Of a DNA stretch of 64,000 nt, positions 60,258-64,000 are shown one piece after another. Under the pieces are notes generated by a model, which worked only from the letters and a program-made list of their open reading frames with translations, ran no database searches and was not told the origin of the DNA. Position 1 is the first letter of the stretch. Each line of letters starts with the position of its first letter. Source of the DNA: Sva-07 sp963793335 (GTDB taxonomy: Bacteria; Actinomycetota; Acidimicrobiia; Acidimicrobiales; Ilumatobacteraceae). The position numbers were made by a program, and so were the translations under genes. Where the stretch lies: NCBI GenBank assembly GCA_963793335.1, contig CAWBZS010000004.1, forward strand, positions 480,101-544,100, read 5' to 3'.

Positions 60258-61256
60258 TCATCGGCTGTCTGGTTCTTCAATCGTCCCCACGAGCTCCTCG
60301 ACGATGTCCTCGATGGTGAGGATGCCGACGGCTTCGACCGGTTCTTCGCTCGTGACCACGGCGAGATGGACGCCGCTGGATTGCATGTGCCGAAGCACCT
60401 CGATCGCCATCTGCGACTCGGGTACCGAGAACGTGTCACGCATGTGGTCGGTGATGGTGGAGCTTGGGTCTGTGGTCGTGGCGTGTGCGAGATCGCGCAA
60501 GCGGACCACGCCGATGATCTCCGCCGAGGGTTCGTCGACGACAGGAAGCCGACGATGCCCCACCTCGATAGCGGTCCGCAGCGCCTCGGAGACCGAACCG
60601 GTCGCTCGAACGGTGATGACGTCAGCACGCGGGACCATGATCTGTCCGGCTCGACGGTCCCCGATGGAGAAGGATCGCTCGACGAGTTCGGCGTCGGAGC
60701 GCTCGATGCGTCCAGCGGCGGCGGCCTCGCCGGTCAGGTGCAGCAGCTCGTCTTCATCGACACCGGGGTCGGTGTCGAGCGTGCTCGGGCGCGGTGATTG
60801 GAGGTCCGCGATCCAGACCAATACCGAGACGAACGGTCGGAGGATTGTCGCGACGACACGCGTCGGTGTGACCAGGCGAGTGGCGATCTGGGTGGGGCGG
60901 CGAATCGCGATGGTCTTGGGGATGGCTTCGCCATACACGAACAGCACCATGGTGACGATGACCGCTGTCGCTGTGGCGGCGGAACCGCCGAACCACTGAC
61001 GCGCGAGCGCACCGGACATCGTGGTTGCGGACACTTGGCACAGGAGCACCGCCAAGAGCACGGCGTTCATGACGCGGGGGAGGTCGTCGAGGAGACCGAG
61101 CAGCCGCTGTGCTCGACGATCGCCTGTGTCAGCGCGGGTCGCTACCGCTGATCGCCGGCTGTGGAGCAGGGAGGCCTCGATCAACGCCATGAGGAACAAC
61201 ATGCCGACGAGTAGCAACAACGCAGTCAACAGCACGAGGCTGATGGGGTTCATCAC
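60258..61256 (-). CDS. CNNM/CorC-type membrane protein with DUF21 and CBS domains
   Basis: The 332-residue protein has an N-terminal DUF21 transmembrane domain (LVLLTALLLLVGMLFLMALIEA, and VLFVYGEAIPKTIAIRRP with the conserved GE..PK). A CBS pair (IMVPRADVITV, RRLPVVDE, GVVRLRDL and GILTIEDIVEELVG) follows. The family includes Mg/Co efflux and HlyC/CorC-like proteins. It lacks the C-terminal CorC_HlyC domain. The start may be the first or second Met. It lies 18 nt downstream of the GerMN lipoprotein. Confidence 0.88.
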   Translation of the reverse strand: MMNPISLVLLTALLLLVGMLFLMALIEASLLHSRRSAVATRADTGDRRAQRLLGLLDDLPRVMNAVLLAVLLCQVSATTMSGALARQWFGGSAATATAVIVTMVLFVYGEAIPKTIAIRRPTQIATRLVTPTRVVATILRPFVSVLVWIADLQSPRPSTLDTDPGVDEDELLHLTGEAAAAGRIERSDAELVERSFSIGDRRAGQIMVPRADVITVRATGSVSEALRTAIEVGHRRLPVVDEPSAEIIGVVRLRDLAHATTTDPSSTITDHMRDTFSVPESQMAIEVLRHMQSSGVHLAVVTSEEPVEAVGILTIEDIVEELVGTIEEPDSR

Positions 61257-61274
61257 GTCTGCATCGTCGATCCG

Positions 61275-62282
61275 TCAGAGATCGGGGAGGACGATCGGGA
61301 TTTCGACGACGTTGAGTTGGCTGCCGTCTCGAGGGGAGTCCTCCCACATGATCACCGAGCCGGGCCCCGGCTGATACTCGGACGCGAAGTCGGTGAGGTC
61401 GACGGTCACCTCGAAGCTGCCCCAGATTCCCATTCCCCCCGTGGCGGTGGTGAAGCCCTCGGTGATCAGCACGCCGTCGCCGCCACCCGTCGTGATCGCG
61501 TACCGGACCGTTCCTTCGAAGGTGTTCGATTGGCCTTGCATCGTCAGCGGGTTCGTGACCTCGGCGCCGGGGTAGGGCTGTTCGATCAGAATGCTCGGTC
61601 GTACGGTCGCGAAGTCGTCGCGGGTGAGTCCGTCGCCGACCACGACTCCGTGGGACAGGATCGGGTCCTCGGGCACGCCATCGATGTGGAACTTCACTCG
61701 GTCGATGTCGTCGAACTGGGTGACGGTGAACACGATCTGTGCCAGCCGCATCGTCTCGTCCAACGATCCGCTCGATGCTGCGAACTCCGCCGAGAGGTCG
61801 ATGGTTGCGGTCGTGTCGTCGACGGAGATTCCGAGCACTCGTGTGCCGGAAGGGATGCTGGTGGTCATGCCGATGGTCTGTTCTGTGGAGTTCACGCCGG
61901 CGAACATCGCCTCCAGGCTGTTGCGGACCGGGGTGTCCGCGGCGACCTCACGTGCGCCGGCACCGATTCGCTCCGGCGACCCTGCCGGGGGGTTCAGCAC
62001 GGTCCAGCCCCAGTAGACGTTGACGAGCGTCGTCGGTACTGGCACTGCGGTCGTCGTGGCGGCGGCAGTCGTCGTGGTGGCTGCAGCAGTCGTCGGGGAT
62101 GCGGTCGTCGTCGGGGCGTTGGTGCTCGTCGTCGCAGCGGTGGTGGGCTCCGCAGTCGTCGCCGTCGTCGTCGATGCTGATGTCGTGTCGTCTTCTCCGC
62201 CGCAGGCGGCACCGAACACACTGGAGCCCAGGGCGACGACACCGATCAGGGCGACACACCGACGAGAAGACCTGACGAACAT
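61275..62282 (-). CDS. GerMN/Gmad2-domain lipoprotein
   Basis: The 335-residue lipoprotein has a lipobox-like VFGAAC near residue 27. A ~55-residue Thr/Ala/Pro low-complexity linker follows, then a GerMN domain (NSLEAMFAGVNSTEQTIG; TIDLSAEFAASSG; VKFHIDG). A C-terminal Gmad2 immunoglobulin-like domain is marked by PYPGAEVTNPLTMQGQSNTF. In sporeformers GerM acts in the envelope; here it is likely a cell-envelope protein of unknown role. Confidence 0.85.
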   Translation of the reverse strand: MFVRSSRRCVALIGVVALGSSVFGAACGGEDDTTSASTTTATTAEPTTAATTSTNAPTTTASPTTAAATTTTAAATTTAVPVPTTLVNVYWGWTVLNPPAGSPERIGAGAREVAADTPVRNSLEAMFAGVNSTEQTIGMTTSIPSGTRVLGISVDDTTATIDLSAEFAASSGSLDETMRLAQIVFTVTQFDDIDRVKFHIDGVPEDPILSHGVVVGDGLTRDDFATVRPSILIEQPYPGAEVTNPLTMQGQSNTFEGTVRYAITTGGGDGVLITEGFTTATGGMGIWGSFEVTVDLTDFASEYQPGPGSVIMWEDSPRDGSQLNVVEIPIVLPDL

Positions 62283-62516
62283 GACGAACCTCCTGGAATC
62301 AGCGTCGCGCCCGCTGGAATGATCAGCACAGAGTCGAACGTCAGCGCGTCGTTCGTCGTTCGGTCCTCGTGGGCAATCGCCGCGTCCGAGGCATCACCCG
62401 TGTGCTCGGCTCGGTTGGTGCTGACGAGGCACTTCTTCCTCACCGTCACCCGATCCGGAATCGCGGTGGGTGGCGTTTCGTGTGCAGAACGGCTTTCGGA
62501 CGCGACATCCGTCCGA

Positions 62517-63323
62517 TCAGCAACCGTGCTGGAGGCGATCACCACAATGCCCCCGAGCGTCGGCCTCGTCGGCAAACCACTCTGCAGTCCACCGCCAGAC
62601 GTCCGGATCGACGCCCATCGCGAGATGGGTGCTGCTTGCCCGGCGGTGGGTCACGTGTGGTGACGTGCGGTCGATGCACGTCCGCCAGTCGACGATGCCG
62701 TCGTTCCGGCTGTAGATCGCAAGGACCGGCGGCCTGAGCGGCCGGTCCTCGCGCTCTCGGATGAGGGTGTCGACCTGGTCGAGCCGCTCGTCGCTGTAGA
62801 CCGAGGCCGCTGCGGTGTGTCGTGGGCCGGTGAGCGGTGTGCCGTAGGTGCCGACGCGGTGGACGACGTCCGGACGGTCGCGGGCGATCTCGCGGGCCAG
62901 CACGCCGCCGAGGCTCCACCCGAGCAGGTTGATGGGTCGGCCCGCTCGCTCGGCAAGGTCGGCGGCCACCGAGGTTGCGCGCTCGATCAACGACTCGACG
63001 TCGCCGTCGTTTCGGCCGAGTCCCCAGCCGCGGGCGTCGTGATCTCGGCTGGCGAGGTAGCGGCGGATCGGGGCCATCGAGGTGTCGGTCGCTCCGAGCC
63101 CGGGCAGCGTCAGCAGCGGGCGTGACGTCCCACGTGGCGTGGCTGCGAGCCGCCGTGCCCCGAGCGCGAGGCGGGCCGGTTCGCGGACGGCGAGGAGTTC
63201 GCGAGCGCGTTGTGCGAATGGCGGCGGGGCGAACAGTTCGGGGTCGACGCCGTCGACGGCGAGGTCCGCCACGTCGAGTTCGGTCGTCACGGGTGCCTTG
63301 GTGCTTCGAGTCCACGTGCTCAT
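62517..63323 (-). CDS. Alpha/beta hydrolase
   Basis: The 268-residue hydrolase fold has LLTLPGLGATDTSMAPIRRYL (oxyanion region) and nucleophile elbow NLLGWSLGGVLAREIA. The late Asp/His pair lies near IYSRNDGIVDW and SSTHLAMGVDP. It resembles lipases/esterases controlled by an adjacent TetR gene. ATG 63323 is preferred over 63335 because the operator overlaps the latter. Divergent from the TetR gene. The 234 nt downstream (62283-62516) hold no supported gene. Confidence 0.8.
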   Translation of the reverse strand: MSTWTRSTKAPVTTELDVADLAVDGVDPELFAPPPFAQRARELLAVREPARLALGARRLAATPRGTSRPLLTLPGLGATDTSMAPIRRYLASRDHDARGWGLGRNDGDVESLIERATSVAADLAERAGRPINLLGWSLGGVLAREIARDRPDVVHRVGTYGTPLTGPRHTAAASVYSDERLDQVDTLIREREDRPLRPPVLAIYSRNDGIVDWRTCIDRTSPHVTHRRASSTHLAMGVDPDVWRWTAEWFADEADARGHCGDRLQHGC

Positions 63324-63333
63324 GCAGGGGACC

Positions 63334-63346
63334 ATAACAGTGTTAT
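63334..63346. promoter_or_regulatory. TetR-type operator between the hydrolase and regulator genes
   Basis: ATAACAGTGTTAT is a perfect 13-bp palindrome (6-bp arms around G) in the divergent intergenic region. A second AT-rich half TTGTTAT follows at 63351-63357. Its place 11 nt before the hydrolase start fits repression of both genes by the TetR protein. Confidence 0.6.
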
Positions 63347-63389
63347 GACGTTGTTATCAACCCGGGACGAGCGCCATAGGCTGTGGCGG

Positions 63390-63947
63390 ATGTCCATGGA
63401 AGACGAGTTACTGGGTGCGGCGGCAGCCGCACTGATCGACGCCGGCCCCCACGCATTGTCGTTGCGCCGGATCGCCCAGGCGGCCGGCACGTCGACACAG
63501 GCGGTCTACACCCGTTTCGGCAGCAAGGCGGGCCTGGCCGATGCGCTCTACCTCCAGGGCTTCGAGGCGCTCGCGCAGGCGCTGGCGACGGTCGAGCTCC
63601 CCCACGACCCCGTCGAACGGATCGTGTCGCTCAGCGCCGTGTACCGCCGAGTCGCCCTCGATCGGCCACACCACTACGCACTCATGACCGGTCGGCCGAT
63701 CCCCGACTACGTGCCGCCGGCGGCGAGTCTGCGCGTCGCCCGGCAGACCCTGCAGCCGCTGGTCGAGGCGGTCGCCGCCGCCGTCGAGGCCGGCGTACTC
63801 GCCGGGGATCCCGAGCAGCTTGCCCACCGGTTGTGGGCTGCCGGCCACGGGCGGATCAGCCTCGAGATCAACGGGTTCTTGCCGGTCGACGATGCCGAGT
63901 ACGAGGAGCTGTGCCGGCACGTCATCGACGGCCACCGCACTCCGTGA
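63390..63947 (+). CDS. TetR/AcrR-family transcriptional regulator
   Basis: The 185-residue TetR regulator has the N-terminal HTH LRRIAQAAGTSTQAVYTRFGSK and a C-terminal TetR_C_33-like domain (RPHHYALMTGRPIPDY; LWAAGHGRISLEINGF). ATG 63390 is chosen; a start at ATG 63345 would overlap the palindromic operator. It probably represses the divergent hydrolase gene and itself. Only 53 nt follow it in the window. Confidence 0.9.
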   Translation: MSMEDELLGAAAAALIDAGPHALSLRRIAQAAGTSTQAVYTRFGSKAGLADALYLQGFEALAQALATVELPHDPVERIVSLSAVYRRVALDRPHHYALMTGRPIPDYVPPAASLRVARQTLQPLVEAVAAAVEAGVLAGDPEQLAHRLWAAGHGRISLEINGFLPVDDAEYEELCRHVIDGHRTP

Positions 63948-64000
63948 GCTGTGCATTTCGAACGTTGACGCACGCGACTGCACAGCCAGAAACGCGGTAG

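Noticed and set aside
62246..62663. Frames on both strands between the GerMN lipoprotein and the hydrolase
   Set aside because: They overlap each other and the flanking genes, with no start signals or motifs.

Overview
The window is high-GC DNA that is nearly fully coded, and it most resembles a chromosome segment from an actinomycetote, probably of the Acidimicrobiia/Ilumatobacter type. Supporting signs are a CarD regulator, a mycothiol-linked Rv2466c-type DsbA protein, RNase J next to FtsK, many acyl-CoA enzymes, frequent GTG starts and a Pro/Ala/Gly-rich IF-2. The lineage call is inference; no 16S rRNA or single-lineage marker is present.

Layout. 1-7.3 kb is the translation/ribosome-maturation cluster nusA-ylxR-infB-(DsbA-like)-rbfA-truB-ribF. 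7.3-10.1 kb is a leftward NMT1/SsuA-type ABC importer. 10.3-14.1 kb holds rpsO, pnp and dapB. 14.1-16.3 kb is a REP-associated tyrosine transposase with three identical 33-bp palindromes, plus tpx and a DedA-like membrane gene. 16.4-20.6 kb carries an acyl-CoA ligase and a polar amino-acid ABC importer. 20.7-28.8 kb runs flippase-like, CD225, DUF2752, dapA (frameshifted), RNase J, lipoprotein and ftsK (N-terminal frameshift). 28.8-34.6 kb has an SMP-30 lactonase, rimO, pgsA, cinA, tRNA-Arg(UCU), carD and a beta-hydroxyacid dehydrogenase. An IS110-family element lies at about 34.6-36.3 kb. 36.3-41.3 kb holds an aminotransferase, FKBP, alcohol dehydrogenase and a double-length acyl-CoA dehydrogenase. 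41.5-45.8 kb is a leftward operon of an acyl-ACP-reductase-like fusion, an SDR and a glutamine-synthetase-like ligase.

45.9-50.8 kb is a sulfur/persulfide block. An MBL-rhodanese fusion, two rhodaneses and a TauE exporter are transcribed leftward. A GntR/UTRA regulator and a 1-Cys peroxiredoxin are transcribed rightward. Near-identical operator-like sequences lie in the two control regions.

50.9-56.1 kb is the most interesting part. A truncated SulP gene is followed by four close-packed genes: a PfkB kinase very like the sulfofructose kinase YihV, an archaeal-type (type II) GAPDH (frameshifted), an archaeal-type PGK, and a FucI/AraA-fold isomerase. I read this as a candidate sulfosugar (sulfoglycolysis-like) cassette with its own oxidation/ATP-forming pair.

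56.1-64 kb carries small and hypothetical genes, a PAPS sulfotransferase, a second MBL-rhodanese fusion, a CNNM/CBS membrane protein, a GerMN lipoprotein, and an alpha/beta hydrolase divergent from a TetR regulator.

Three otherwise intact genes (dapA, ftsK, gap) each carry a single-base indel in a short G or C run. That pattern may reflect sequence error rather than biology.
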